Origin: Candidatus Magasanikiibacteriota bacterium | GTDB lineage: Bacteria > Patescibacteriota > Patescibacteriia > Magasanikbacterales > UBA922 | DNA: 17,370 nucleotides | Assembly: GCA_003230965.1 (NCBI GenBank) | Contig: QIHL01000080.1 | Span: 1 to 17,370, forward strand | Direction of reading: 5' to 3' | Shown here: piece after piece, positions 1 through 6,508 of the stretch | Layout of the letters: the number at the start of each line of letters is the position of its first letter | Numbering within the stretch: position 1 is the first letter of the stretch | Program-made: the position numbers and the translations under genes | Notes under the pieces: model-generated | What the model was told of the DNA's origin: nothing | The model's input: the letters and a program-made list of their open reading frames with translations, nothing else | Databases searched by the model: none

Positions 1-19
1 TAATATAATTTATATTTTT

Positions 20-517
20 TTATACGTTATCAATTACTTTTGTACGACGTTTATGAAAAAAATTATCTATACTATAATACTGCCAAGATTTGCCAAGATA
101 GAGTGCGACAAAAACAATAATATAAATAATTGAAGTACCAATATCTGTTGAACCAGCTACGTATGGACCACCAAACCCTTCTACAGTTGACCAAATAATA
201 AATGCAAGAGCAATACCTCCTGCTATTGCCAATTTAGTAAACCATCCGAATATGAGCGCGAGTGCTAGAGCTGTTTCAACAATTGCTATAAAAATACCGA
301 AAAAGTGTGGGTTTACAGATACAATATGAATCCAAAAACCAACCCATATTTGTACGAATGCTGGTTGTCCGTGTACGCCATCAATCAAATAGCTTGTAAA
401 ATTATTAAGAAAAGTTGGGTTCCATTTAAAAGATGCATTAATTAACCATATAAATCCAAATACAATACGCAATATGGCAAATGATTTTCCTTCACTTAAT
501 TTTAATTCTTTTTTCAT
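20..517 (-). CDS. DoxX/DoxD-like membrane protein
   Basis: A 165-residue protein with four predicted membrane helices (about residues 12-30, 71-91, 94-111 and 126-142) and a basic C-terminus with HKRR near 155-158. The helix layout, the N-terminal LRIVFGFIWL segment and the polar loop with W and N after helix 1 fit the DoxX/DoxD-like family of small membrane proteins, sometimes linked to quinone or thiosulfate redox chemistry and often of unknown role. The ATG at 515-517 is preceded by T on the coding strand and has no Shine-Dalgarno site. It is transcribed divergently from the rest of the window. The substrate cannot be told from sequence; a generic DUF membrane protein is the alternative. 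Confidence 0.75.
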   Translation of the reverse strand: MKKELKLSEGKSFAILRIVFGFIWLINASFKWNPTFLNNFTSYLIDGVHGQPAFVQIWVGFWIHIVSVNPHFFGIFIAIVETALALALIFGWFTKLAIAGGIALAFIIWSTVEGFGGPYVAGSTDIGTSIIYIIVFVALYLGKSWQYYSIDNFFHKRRTKVIDNV

Positions 518-569
518 AAAAAAATATTTAATCTTTTAACTGCTAATGTAATGGCGTTTATTTATTTTT

Positions 570-589
570 ATTATATATCTATTTTATCA
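570..589 (-). promoter_or_regulatory. Possible promoter elements for the minus-strand DoxX-like gene
   Basis: On the minus strand two -10-like hexamers lie 53-72 bases upstream of the ATG: TATAAT (570-575) and TAAAAT with an upstream TG (581-589, extended -10 type). Neither has a good -35 hexamer at 16-18 nt, and the region is very AT-rich, so this is a weak call. Confidence 0.25.
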
Positions 590-618
590 CATTACACTAA
601 TATACAGTAACAATATTT

Positions 619-627
619 TGTGGATAA
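619..627 (-). other. Single consensus DnaA box
   Basis: TGTGGATAA on the plus strand reads TTATCCACA on the minus strand, the consensus DnaA-binding 9-mer. It lies in the divergent intergenic region, about 85 bases before the promoter at 711. No cluster of boxes or adjacent dnaA/dnaN gene supports an origin; a lone site may be regulatory or chance. Confidence 0.25.
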
Positions 628-710
628 CTAATAATCTTAGTTTCAGACATCTCACACATTTTAGTTAGTGAATAAGTTTGTGGTGTTTTTGTCAGCGTTA
701 GTTGACGGGC

Positions 711-739
711 TTGACCTATATTTTTTTGGCAGGTATACT
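711..739 (+). promoter_or_regulatory. Sigma70-type promoter for the acidic protein gene
   Basis: TTGACC at 711-716, a 17-nt spacer and TATACT at 734-739. Expected transcription start is near 746, giving a leader of about 22 nt to the ATG at 768. The promoter lies inside the 5' extension of the open frame that begins at TTG 702, so translation from 702 is ruled out for this transcript. Confidence 0.8.
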
Positions 740-767
740 GTTCACATATATTGAATTCTATTATATT

Positions 768-1388
768 ATGGATCAAAAAAATCTTGACCGTTTAATTGCC
801 TTATCCGCCACGACAGGCGATCGGCTGATTGTATATGATTCTAGAACTGAACAATCTATTGTTCTTTTAGATTTGGATGATTACGAACGTATCATTTTGT
901 CTGATAGTAAGCGTAATGTACGTAGTTTATCAAGTAAACAAATGCTTGATCAAATCAATCGCGATATTGATATTTGGCGTGCAAATTTAGAAGATAAAGA
1001 ATCTGTAGAACGCACGGAAATGTTTGATGAAGATTTCGTTGAGCATCCACTGTCAGATTCATTTGAAGAAGATTATTCTCATATACAGTCTTGGCATACT
1101 GCAGGTGATGTTTTGACTGAACATTTTGCAAATTCATTTCCTGCACAAGTAGAATCATCTTCGGTCGGAGAAGATACCTGGGATATTGATGACGACATAG
1201 ATTCTGTTGAAGATAAAAATAATAGAGAAGAAAAAACTCTTGAACCCATGTATCAGCCGTTGCCACAACCAGAAGAAGAGGCTCATAAACCTATGTCAAT
1301 TCTAGAAAAAACAGTTGATGAAGAAGTAAACTGGCAGGAAGAAGAGAATGTTGATGACGAACCTATATTTTTGGAAGAGCCTGTTTGA
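768..1388 (+). CDS. Acidic protein of unknown function, possible Phd-like N-terminus
   Basis: A 206-residue protein that I do not recognise. Residues 1-45 look folded: two short strands around GDRLIVYD and SIVLLDLDDYERI, resembling the strand-helix end of Phd/YefM-type antitoxins (a pattern like VLLsLeeYerl). That is only a pattern match. From about residue 65 the chain is strongly acidic, low in complexity and probably disordered: 56 D/E against 18 K/R over the whole protein, with a PLPQPEEE segment near 173-181. There is no signal peptide or membrane helix. The ATG at 768 is chosen over the in-frame TTG at 702 because a strong promoter (711-739) sits between them. It is the only gene here ending in TGA. 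It sits directly upstream of the tuf promoter; no toxin gene is adjacent. A regulator or nucleic-acid mimic is possible, but unproven. Confidence 0.6.
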   Translation: MDQKNLDRLIALSATTGDRLIVYDSRTEQSIVLLDLDDYERIILSDSKRNVRSLSSKQMLDQINRDIDIWRANLEDKESVERTEMFDEDFVEHPLSDSFEEDYSHIQSWHTAGDVLTEHFANSFPAQVESSSVGEDTWDIDDDIDSVEDKNNREEKTLEPMYQPLPQPEEEAHKPMSILEKTVDEEVNWQEEENVDDEPIFLEEPV

Positions 1389-1453
1389 GAAATGTTAAAA
1401 TACAAATTTAGTTATTCATCCACAGTTTTTTATGAGTTAGTCACGTTTTGCTC

Positions 1454-1482
1454 TTGACGGATTTTTATGGATACGTTATACT
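1454..1482 (+). promoter_or_regulatory. Sigma70-type promoter for tuf
   Basis: TTGACG at 1454-1459, a 17-nt spacer and TATACT at 1477-1482. Expected start near 1489, leaving a leader of about 120 nt before tuf. Same -10 hexamer and spacing as the promoter at 711-739. Confidence 0.8.
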
Positions 1483-1488
1483 GCTGAC

Positions 1489-1609
1489 GTTTTTATGTAC
1501 AGAGTTTCTCTAGTGCATAAGTATACTTTTTATTATTTATTTATAGGCAAAACCGCTGGATTACAAATCTATCTCGACCACTCGAGCTAGTGCGGAAAAT
1601 ATGTGACGT
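1489..1609 (+). promoter_or_regulatory. tuf 5' leader with small upstream ORFs
   Basis: The leader between the expected transcription start and the tuf ATG is long for this genome, where other promoter-proximal leaders are about 22-24 nt. It holds a 31-codon open frame starting with ATG at 1495 (T at -1) and ending in TAG at 1588-1590, then an ATG directly followed by TGA (1601-1606), then tuf at 1610. A small GC stem can form (CTCG 1573-1576 with CGAG 1583-1586), enclosed by CCGC 1553-1556 with GCGG 1592-1595. Whether the uORF is translated is unknown. Confidence 0.4.
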
Positions 1610-2800
1610 ATGGCAGACTTTGATCGCTCAAAGCCACACGTAAATGTTGGTACTATTGGTCACGTTGACCATGGCAAAACTACGACAACAGCAGCTATCT
1701 TAAAGGTAGCAGCAGCACACGGGCTTACTGCCCAAGCTAAAGATATTGACGCTATTGACGCAGCACCAGAAGAAAAGGCGCGTGGTATTACAATCGCAAC
1801 AGCTCATGTAGAATACGAGACTGAAAAGCGCCACTATGCGCACGTTGATTGTCCAGGACATGCGGATTACGTAAAGAATATGATAACAGGTGCTGCACAA
1901 ATGGACGGTGCTATTCTTGTTGTGTCGGCAGCAGATGGTCCGATGCCTCAGACTCGTGAGCACATTTTGCTCGCTCGTCAGGTTGGTGTGCCATATATTG
2001 TAGTTTTTTTGAATAAAATTGATCAAGTGTCAGATCCTGAATTGATTGACTTAGTAGAAGAAGAAATTCGTGATCTTTTGAAGAAGTATGATTTTCCAGG
2101 AGATGAAATTCCAATCATTCGTGGTTCAGCACTCAAGGCACTTGAGAATCCAAGTGATGAAGAGGCTTCCAAACCTATTATGGATCTCTTGCATGCATTG
2201 GATGAATATATTCCAGACCCGATTCGTGATCTTGATAAACCATTCCTCATGCCTATTGAAGATGTCTTTTCCATTGAAGGACGTGGAACAGTTGTAACTG
2301 GTCGTATAGAACGTGGTATTGTAAAGATTGGTGAAGAAGTTGAAATTGTTGGTATGAAACCAGAAACTTCAAAGACCACTGTGACTGGTGTAGAAATGTT
2401 TAATAAATCCCTCAAACAAGGTCAAGCTGGTGACAACGCAGGTATTCTCTTGCGTGGTACCAAAAAAGACGAAGTGGAGCGTGGTATGGTATTGGCAAAG
2501 CCTGGTACTATCACTCCGCATACTGAATTTGAGGCTGAAGTATATATTTTAACAAAAGAAGAGGGCGGACGTCACAAGCCATTCTTCAAAGGATACAAGC
2601 CACAATTCTATATCCGTACAACTGATGTGACTGGTGAAATTGTCCTCCCAGAGGGAACAGAAATGGTTATGCCTGGTGACACTATTAAATTAACGATTAA
2701 ACTCATCATGCCAGTTGCTATGGAAGAACAAGTACGCTTTGCTATTCGTGAAGGCGGACGTACAGTTGGTGCTGGCGCTGTTACGAAAATTATTCAGTAA
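1610..2800 (+). CDS. tuf: Elongation factor Tu
   Basis: A 396-residue translation GTPase that brings aminoacyl-tRNA to the ribosomal A site. All G motifs are visible: P-loop GHVDHGKT at 17-24, switch I RGITI at 58-62, DCPGH at 80-84, NKID at 135-138 and SAL at 173-175. Domains 2 and 3 follow (about 205-300 and 301-396), with the usual GAG-VTKI ending. Length is typical. The ATG is preceded by GTGACGT and no Shine-Dalgarno site. The usual partners rpsL, rpsG and fusA are not upstream; tuf has its own promoter and leader instead. A strong hairpin follows the stop codon and probably limits transcription into rpsJ. Confidence 0.98.
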   Translation: MADFDRSKPHVNVGTIGHVDHGKTTTTAAILKVAAAHGLTAQAKDIDAIDAAPEEKARGITIATAHVEYETEKRHYAHVDCPGHADYVKNMITGAAQMDGAILVVSAADGPMPQTREHILLARQVGVPYIVVFLNKIDQVSDPELIDLVEEEIRDLLKKYDFPGDEIPIIRGSALKALENPSDEEASKPIMDLLHALDEYIPDPIRDLDKPFLMPIEDVFSIEGRGTVVTGRIERGIVKIGEEVEIVGMKPETSKTTVTGVEMFNKSLKQGQAGDNAGILLRGTKKDEVERGMVLAKPGTITPHTEFEAEVYILTKEEGGRHKPFFKGYKPQFYIRTTDVTGEIVLPEGTEMVMPGDTIKLTIKLIMPVAMEEQVRFAIREGGRTVGAGAVTKIIQ

Positions 2801-2806
2801 TTACTT

Positions 2807-2850
2807 CAATGAATGAGGGAGGAAATTTTCCTCCCTCATTTCATTGTTTT
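2807..2850 (+). terminator. Hairpin terminator or attenuator between tuf and rpsJ
   Basis: Left arm 2807-2825 and right arm 2827-2846 pair over 19 bp with one bulged T (2841). The inner 14 bp, AATGAGGGAGGAAA (2812-2825) against 2827-2840, are perfectly complementary; in practice the A/T pairs at the tip would open into a loop. TTTT follows at 2847-2850. The U-run is short for an intrinsic terminator, so partial termination is likely. No promoter is seen between it and rpsJ, so rpsJ probably depends on readthrough. A role as a 3'-end stabiliser for tuf mRNA is the alternative. Confidence 0.7.
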
Positions 2851-2865
2851 ATCGCTCATTTTTTT

Positions 2866-3231
2866 ATGTCTCAAATTGCTTCAGTAAAAACAAAACAGAC
2901 GGACAAAGTTGATACACAAACGGAAGGACCTAAAATTCGTGTGAAAATTCGTGCATACGATAGCAAGATTATTGATACTGCCGCAAAGACAATTGTTGAT
3001 ACAGCAGAACGCAACAATGCACAGGTCATCGGACCAGTACCTTTGCCAACATCTGTAAATAAATTTAGTGTGAATCGTTCAACATTTGTCCACAAGACTT
3101 CATCAGAACAATATGAGATGCGCACGCACAAACGTATAGTTGATATTATAAATTCAACCCCAAAAGCCATTGATGCTCTTATGAGTTTAAACCTTCCGAG
3201 CGGTGTGGATATAGAAATTAAGATGCTCTAG
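2866..3231 (+). CDS. rpsJ: Small ribosomal subunit protein uS10
   Basis: A 121-residue S10, part of the 30S head and, in other bacteria, a NusG/NusB antitermination partner. The core starts near residue 22 (PKIRVKIRAYD) and holds VIGPVPLPT at 54-62 and HKTSSEQYEMRTHKR at 76-90. About 20 polar residues (K, T, Q, D) precede the core, where most S10 proteins have only a few. The ATG at 2866 (after seven T) is preferred to the in-frame ATG at 2809, which lies in the stem of the preceding hairpin and would add unrelated residues. Stop is TAG. Unlike the classical S10 operon, rpsJ is cut off from rplC by a separate promoter, leader and terminator. Confidence 0.95.
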   Translation: MSQIASVKTKQTDKVDTQTEGPKIRVKIRAYDSKIIDTAAKTIVDTAERNNAQVIGPVPLPTSVNKFSVNRSTFVHKTSSEQYEMRTHKRIVDIINSTPKAIDALMSLNLPSGVDIEIKML

Positions 3232-3263
3232 ATTTAGTATGTTTCATCCACAGTATAAAGCTC

Positions 3264-3292
3264 TTGACAGAAAGTATAAAGCACAGTAGAAT
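3264..3292 (+). promoter_or_regulatory. Sigma70-type promoter for the rplC operon leader
   Basis: Consensus TTGACA at 3264-3269, a 17-nt spacer and TAGAAT at 3287-3292. Expected start near 3299, giving a leader of about 250 nt before rplC. The CTCTTGAC context also occurs at the tuf promoter. Confidence 0.8.
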
Positions 3293-3298
3293 AAAGGT

Positions 3299-3519
3299 CA
3301 TAAAGTTTTTAAGACCAAACGGACCTGATGAGTCATACAGATAAGATTGCATATTTAATTTAGAAATATGCAAAAACATCTGATTCAGCTCATGGTACCG
3401 GAAAGGAAACATTTATTTACAAAATATTGTACATGCCATTTCTTTACGGATATCCGTACGAAAAGGCTAGAAAGAACGTCAAATCTTTATTCAAGGTTTT
3501 CTGTTCTTTCTAGTTTTTT
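3299..3519 (+). ncRNA. Structured leader RNA, candidate ribosomal protein attenuator
   Basis: This 317-base gap between rpsJ and rplC holds no recognisable gene. Hairpin 1 spans 3320-3400: CGGACC (3320-3325) with GGTACCG (3394-3400, one bulged A); ATGAG (3328-3332) with CTCAT (3389-3393); CAGAT (3338-3342) with ATCTG (3378-3382); and a perfect 10-bp top stem, TTGCATATTT (3347-3356) with AAATATGCAA (3364-3373), loop 7 nt. Hairpin 2 spans 3435-3467 around the palindrome TACGGATATCCGTA (3445-3458), with TTTC/GAAA and GCC/GGC pairs below it. A terminator follows at once. The layout (promoter, stacked hairpins, terminator, then the genes for L3 and L4) resembles the enterobacterial S10 leader in which L4 causes termination. 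A free-standing small RNA of about 220 nt is the main alternative. No known RNA family was recognised. Confidence 0.6.
3467..3519 (+). terminator. Intrinsic terminator upstream of rplC
   Basis: A perfect 11-bp stem, CTAGAAAGAAC (3467-3477) with GTTCTTTCTAG (3503-3513), loop of 25 nt, followed directly by six T (3514-3519). It ends 29 nt before the rplC ATG and after the operon's promoter. TTCTTT at 3440-3445 could pair with AAAGAA at 3471-3476, a weak candidate antiterminator. The long loop makes the hairpin less stable than a classical terminator, which fits conditional use. Confidence 0.75.
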
Positions 3520-3548
3520 ATTAAAACAAGAAAGATTTTGACTTTTCT

Positions 3549-4271
3549 ATGCGTTGCATTCTCGGTACAAAACTCAACATGACACAAGTATTTCGTGAGG
3601 ACGGCACTGTTGTTCCTGTCACACGTGTGAAAGCCGGTCCATGTGTCATTACTCAAGTCAAGACCAAAGATCATGATGGTGTTTCTGCTATTCAAATTGG
3701 ATATGGTACACAAAAAACATTTAGATTAAATAAAGCACAGCAAGGTCATTTGAAAGGATTAGATAGTGTACGAGTGATGCGAGATGCACGTGTTGACGAA
3801 GAAGATGACACATTGAAGCGCGGTGATATTTTTACAGTGAGTATTTTCCAAGTAGGGGATAAGGTAAAAGTGGAAGGAACCTCAAAAGGAAAAGGATTCC
3901 AAGGTGTAGTGAAACGTCATGGATTTCATGGTTCTCCTGCCAGTCATGGTCATAAAGATCAGTTACGTATGCCTGGAAGTATTGGCGCAGGTGGTGTTCA
4001 ACGCGTATTTAAAGGAACGCGTATGTGTGGTCACATGGGTGATGCAAGCGTAACAGTACAGAATTTGGAAATTGTGGAAGTCCATCCAGAAAATAATGAA
4101 TTATTGGTAAAAGGTGCAGTTCCTGGTTCACGTGGCAGTCTTTTGATTATTAGTACAGATTCTGGTGTTATAGAATCAATAAAAGAAAATGTACCTGTAG
4201 AGGAAAAAATAGCGATAAAGGAAATAAAAGATGAGGTTCTTGCAGAAGTCAATGCTAAAGTAATTGAATAA
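3549..4271 (+). CDS. rplC: Large ribosomal subunit protein uL3
   Basis: A 240-residue L3, an early 50S assembly protein whose long loop reaches the peptidyl transferase centre. The start MRCILGTKLNMTQVF is characteristic; GTSKGKGFQGVVKRHGF at 110-126 and MGDASVTVQN at 163-172 are conserved core segments. The core ends near residue 203, and a charged tail rich in E, K and V (204-240) follows; most bacterial L3 proteins lack it. The ATG follows TTTTCT and is 29 nt after the leader terminator. First gene of the main ribosomal operon; rplD follows 5 nt after its stop. Confidence 0.97.
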   Translation: MRCILGTKLNMTQVFREDGTVVPVTRVKAGPCVITQVKTKDHDGVSAIQIGYGTQKTFRLNKAQQGHLKGLDSVRVMRDARVDEEDDTLKRGDIFTVSIFQVGDKVKVEGTSKGKGFQGVVKRHGFHGSPASHGHKDQLRMPGSIGAGGVQRVFKGTRMCGHMGDASVTVQNLEIVEVHPENNELLVKGAVPGSRGSLLIISTDSGVIESIKENVPVEEKIAIKEIKDEVLAEVNAKVIE

Positions 4272-4276
4272 CTTGT

Positions 4277-4903
4277 ATGAAATTGCCAGTGTACGACAAC
4301 AAAGGAAAAAAACAGGCAGACATGGATGTACAGGATGCTATTTTTGGTGTGAAACCAAAGAAAGGTGTGATTCATCGCGTGTATGTGGCTCTTGAATCAA
4401 ACGCACGAGAACCGTGGGCGCACAGCAAAGATAAAAGTGAAGTTCGCGGTGGTGGAAGGAAACCATGGAAGCAGAAAGGTACGGGTCGTGCTCGTCATGG
4501 GTCAATTCGTTCTCCAATCTGGAAGGGTGGCGGTGTTACGTTTGGTCCATTGAATATTCGTAATTATACAAAAAAAATAAATCGTAAAATGAACCAAAGC
4601 GCAGTTCGTATGTGTTTATCAGATAAAGCAATACACGAACAGGTGATGGTACTTGATGGTTTTACTCCTGATGGAAAGACAAAAACATTCTCTATTCTAC
4701 GTCAAGCATTACCAGGAGCAGGAAGGAGTACATTGATTTTAGAAACGAATAACACAGAAAAACTTGGATTGGCTGTTCGCAATATCTCTAATGTTCACAT
4801 GCAACAGGCTGCTGATGTAAATGTCGTAGATTTGCTCCATCATCAATATGTGGTTGCTACTAAAGAGGCGATTATGGTGCTTGAAAAACGTCTGGCTATA
4901 TAA
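4277..4903 (+). CDS. rplD: Large ribosomal subunit protein uL4
   Basis: A 208-residue L4 that lines the peptide exit tunnel with its extended loop. The conserved loop runs from about 57 to 90 (GGGRKPWKQKGTGRARHG, then SIRSPIWKGGG). Length is typical. In enterobacteria L4 is also the autogenous repressor of the S10 operon, acting on the leader by transcription attenuation; the structured leader and terminator upstream of rplC make the same role possible here, but that is inference. The start has GT before the ATG and no Shine-Dalgarno site; rplW follows after 9 nt. Confidence 0.97.
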   Translation: MKLPVYDNKGKKQADMDVQDAIFGVKPKKGVIHRVYVALESNAREPWAHSKDKSEVRGGGRKPWKQKGTGRARHGSIRSPIWKGGGVTFGPLNIRNYTKKINRKMNQSAVRMCLSDKAIHEQVMVLDGFTPDGKTKTFSILRQALPGAGRSTLILETNNTEKLGLAVRNISNVHMQQAADVNVVDLLHHQYVVATKEAIMVLEKRLAI

Positions 4904-4912
4904 TATTTTCGT

Positions 4913-5344
4913 ATGAGTATCATTGATAAAATGAAAAAGTCTTTATCCGCTAGCGTTTCGTCGGATAAAAAAAATAAGACTCTCAAGGCTGACACTGTTT
5001 CTGATACGAAAAAAATACCAGCTACAACATCACCAGCACCAGCGAGCACAAAACCAGTTACTGGAATAAATCGTATTTTGTTTCAACCACTTGTAAGTGA
5101 AAAGGCAGCTCATGATCAGACACTCGGGAAATATACATTTGTCGTAGAACCAAATGCAACGAAAGTTCAGATTAAACAAGCGATCAAAACAGTATATGAT
5201 ATTACTCCAACAGCAGTTCATGTTTCTCACATGCAGGGAAAAAGTGTTAGATTTGGACGGCATCTTGGTAAGCGTCGTGATTGGAAAAAAGCCATTGTGA
5301 CCTTACCAAAGGGAAAGCATATTGATATTCACGCAGGAGTATAA
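4913..5344 (+). CDS. rplW: Large ribosomal subunit protein uL23 with N-terminal extension
   Basis: A 143-residue L23, the protein at the tunnel exit that docks trigger factor and signal recognition particle. The conserved core starts near residue 52 (INRILFQPLVSEKA) and includes NATKVQIKQAI (81-91) and the loop KSVRFGRHLGKRRDWKKAIV. The first 50 residues are an extension of K, S, T, A and P, low in complexity and probably disordered; a typical L23 is about 95-100 residues. The ATG at 4913 is preceded by CGT and gives a 9-nt gap from rplD. An internal start near the core is not suggested by any better-placed ATG. Confidence 0.95.
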   Translation: MSIIDKMKKSLSASVSSDKKNKTLKADTVSDTKKIPATTSPAPASTKPVTGINRILFQPLVSEKAAHDQTLGKYTFVVEPNATKVQIKQAIKTVYDITPTAVHVSHMQGKSVRFGRHLGKRRDWKKAIVTLPKGKHIDIHAGV

Positions 5345-5353
5345 TAGCAGTAT

Positions 5354-6202
5354 ATGGTAGTAAAGAAATATAAACCAACAACTCCGGGACGTAGAAAGTC
5401 TAGTGTATTGAAGTCTACGGAATTGGCTAAGAAACGTCCAGAAAAGTCATTGACTGCAGTTTTGAATAAAAAAGCTGGGAGAAACAATACTGGTAGAATT
5501 ACAGTTCGTCATCGTGGAGGTGGTGCGAAACGTCTATATCGTATCGTTGACTTTCAACGCAAACGTTTTGATGTTCCTGCAGTAGTGGAAGCAATTGAAT
5601 ATGATCCAAATCGCAATGCGTTTATTGCACTTATCCGCTATGAGGATAGCAAAAAATCATATATACTGGCTGGGCATGGAATGAAAATTGGTGACGCAGT
5701 TCTTTCTTCACAAAATCAGATTGAAGCAATAACTGGAAATCGCATGCCACTTGAGAAGATTCCTGTAGGACAGACAGTATATAATATTGAGTTGCAACCA
5801 GGTAAGGGTGGTAGCATCGTACGTAGTGCTGGTACTTCTGCGAAATTACAAGTCGTAGAAGGTGAATTAGCCCAAATGAAATTGCCATCTGGTGAAATTA
5901 GATTAGTTCCAAAAGTATGTTTGGCAACGATTGGTACAGTTAGCAACAGCGATTATAATTTGATTCGTTGGGGCAAGGCTGGACGCAGACGACATCTTGG
6001 TTGGAGACCAACGGTTCGTGGAAAAGCTATGAATCCAGTAGATCATCCGCATGGTGGTGGTGAAGGAAGAAATCCAATTGGTTTGAAAGGCGGTCCAAAG
6101 ACACCATGGGGTAAGAAAGCTTTGGGTGTCAAGACACGCAAAACTGGTAAACTTGAGAGCGACAGATTGATTATTCGTCGTCGCACAAAGAAACGAAAAT
6201 AA
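5354..6202 (+). CDS. rplB: Large ribosomal subunit protein uL2
   Basis: A 282-residue L2, a core 23S rRNA-binding protein needed for subunit joining and peptidyl transferase activity. It has the RNA-binding OB and SH3-like domains, with VRHRGGGAKRLYR at 51-63 and the near-invariant NPVDHPHGGGEG at 217-228, including the His residues near the catalytic centre. Length is slightly above the usual 273-277, mostly from the N-terminus. The start context is GCAGTATATG, with no Shine-Dalgarno site; the gap from rplW is 9 nt. Confidence 0.98.
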   Translation: MVVKKYKPTTPGRRKSSVLKSTELAKKRPEKSLTAVLNKKAGRNNTGRITVRHRGGGAKRLYRIVDFQRKRFDVPAVVEAIEYDPNRNAFIALIRYEDSKKSYILAGHGMKIGDAVLSSQNQIEAITGNRMPLEKIPVGQTVYNIELQPGKGGSIVRSAGTSAKLQVVEGELAQMKLPSGEIRLVPKVCLATIGTVSNSDYNLIRWGKAGRRRHLGWRPTVRGKAMNPVDHPHGGGEGRNPIGLKGGPKTPWGKKALGVKTRKTGKLESDRLIIRRRTKKRK

Positions 6203-6217
6203 TATTTAGTTTATTAT

Positions 6218-6502
6218 ATGTCACGAAGTTTGAAAAAAGGGCCTTACGTTGATGAAAAGCTTTTGAAAAAAGCGCAAAAAGTGAAAGCGTTAGGCGACCA
6301 TAAACCAATTAAGACATGGGCACGTGCCTGTACTATTGTACCAGATATGATTGGTGTAACATTTGGTGTACACAATGGGAGACAGTTTATTAGCGTATTT
6401 GTTGATGAAAATATGGTTGGACATAAACTTGGTGAATTTTCTCCAACGCGAACTTTTAGAAGTCACGGTGGAAGGATGGCCAAAGAACAAAGTAAACATT
6501 AA
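6218..6502 (+). CDS. rpsS: Small ribosomal subunit protein uS19
   Basis: A 94-residue S19, which with S13 contacts the A-site finger and tRNA in the 30S head. It starts MSRSLKKGPYVD, with IVPDMIGVTFGVHNGR at 41-56 and the signature GHKLGEFSPTRTFRSHGG near 68-85. Length is normal and no tail is added. Start context TTATTATATG. Six nt separate its stop from rplV. Confidence 0.98.
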   Translation: MSRSLKKGPYVDEKLLKKAQKVKALGDHKPIKTWARACTIVPDMIGVTFGVHNGRQFISVFVDENMVGHKLGEFSPTRTFRSHGGRMAKEQSKH

Positions 6503-6508
6503 CGTTAT

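Noticed and set aside
619..627. Replication origin
   Set aside because: Only one exact DnaA box, no cluster, no dnaA or dnaN, and no AT-rich unwinding array beyond general AT-richness.
702..767. TTG start at 702 extending the acidic protein by 22 residues
   Set aside because: The extension covers the -35 and -10 boxes of a strong promoter whose transcript starts near 746; ATG 768 fits better.
2809..2865. ATG start at 2809 for rpsJ
   Set aside because: It lies in the arm of the 19-bp hairpin and the added residues have no S10 similarity; ATG 2866 fits the common start context.
3325..3404. Hammerhead ribozyme-like core (CTGATGAG at 3325-3332 and GAAA at 3401-3404)
   Set aside because: No stem II can form between the two core strands, and the spacing is too long; the bases pair better in hairpin 1.
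3389..3412. SRP RNA-like segment (GGTACCGGAAAGGAAAC)
   Set aside because: It resembles the domain IV tip but lacks the AGCA/CAGG internal loop and correct pairing; GGTACCG pairs with CGGACC upstream instead.
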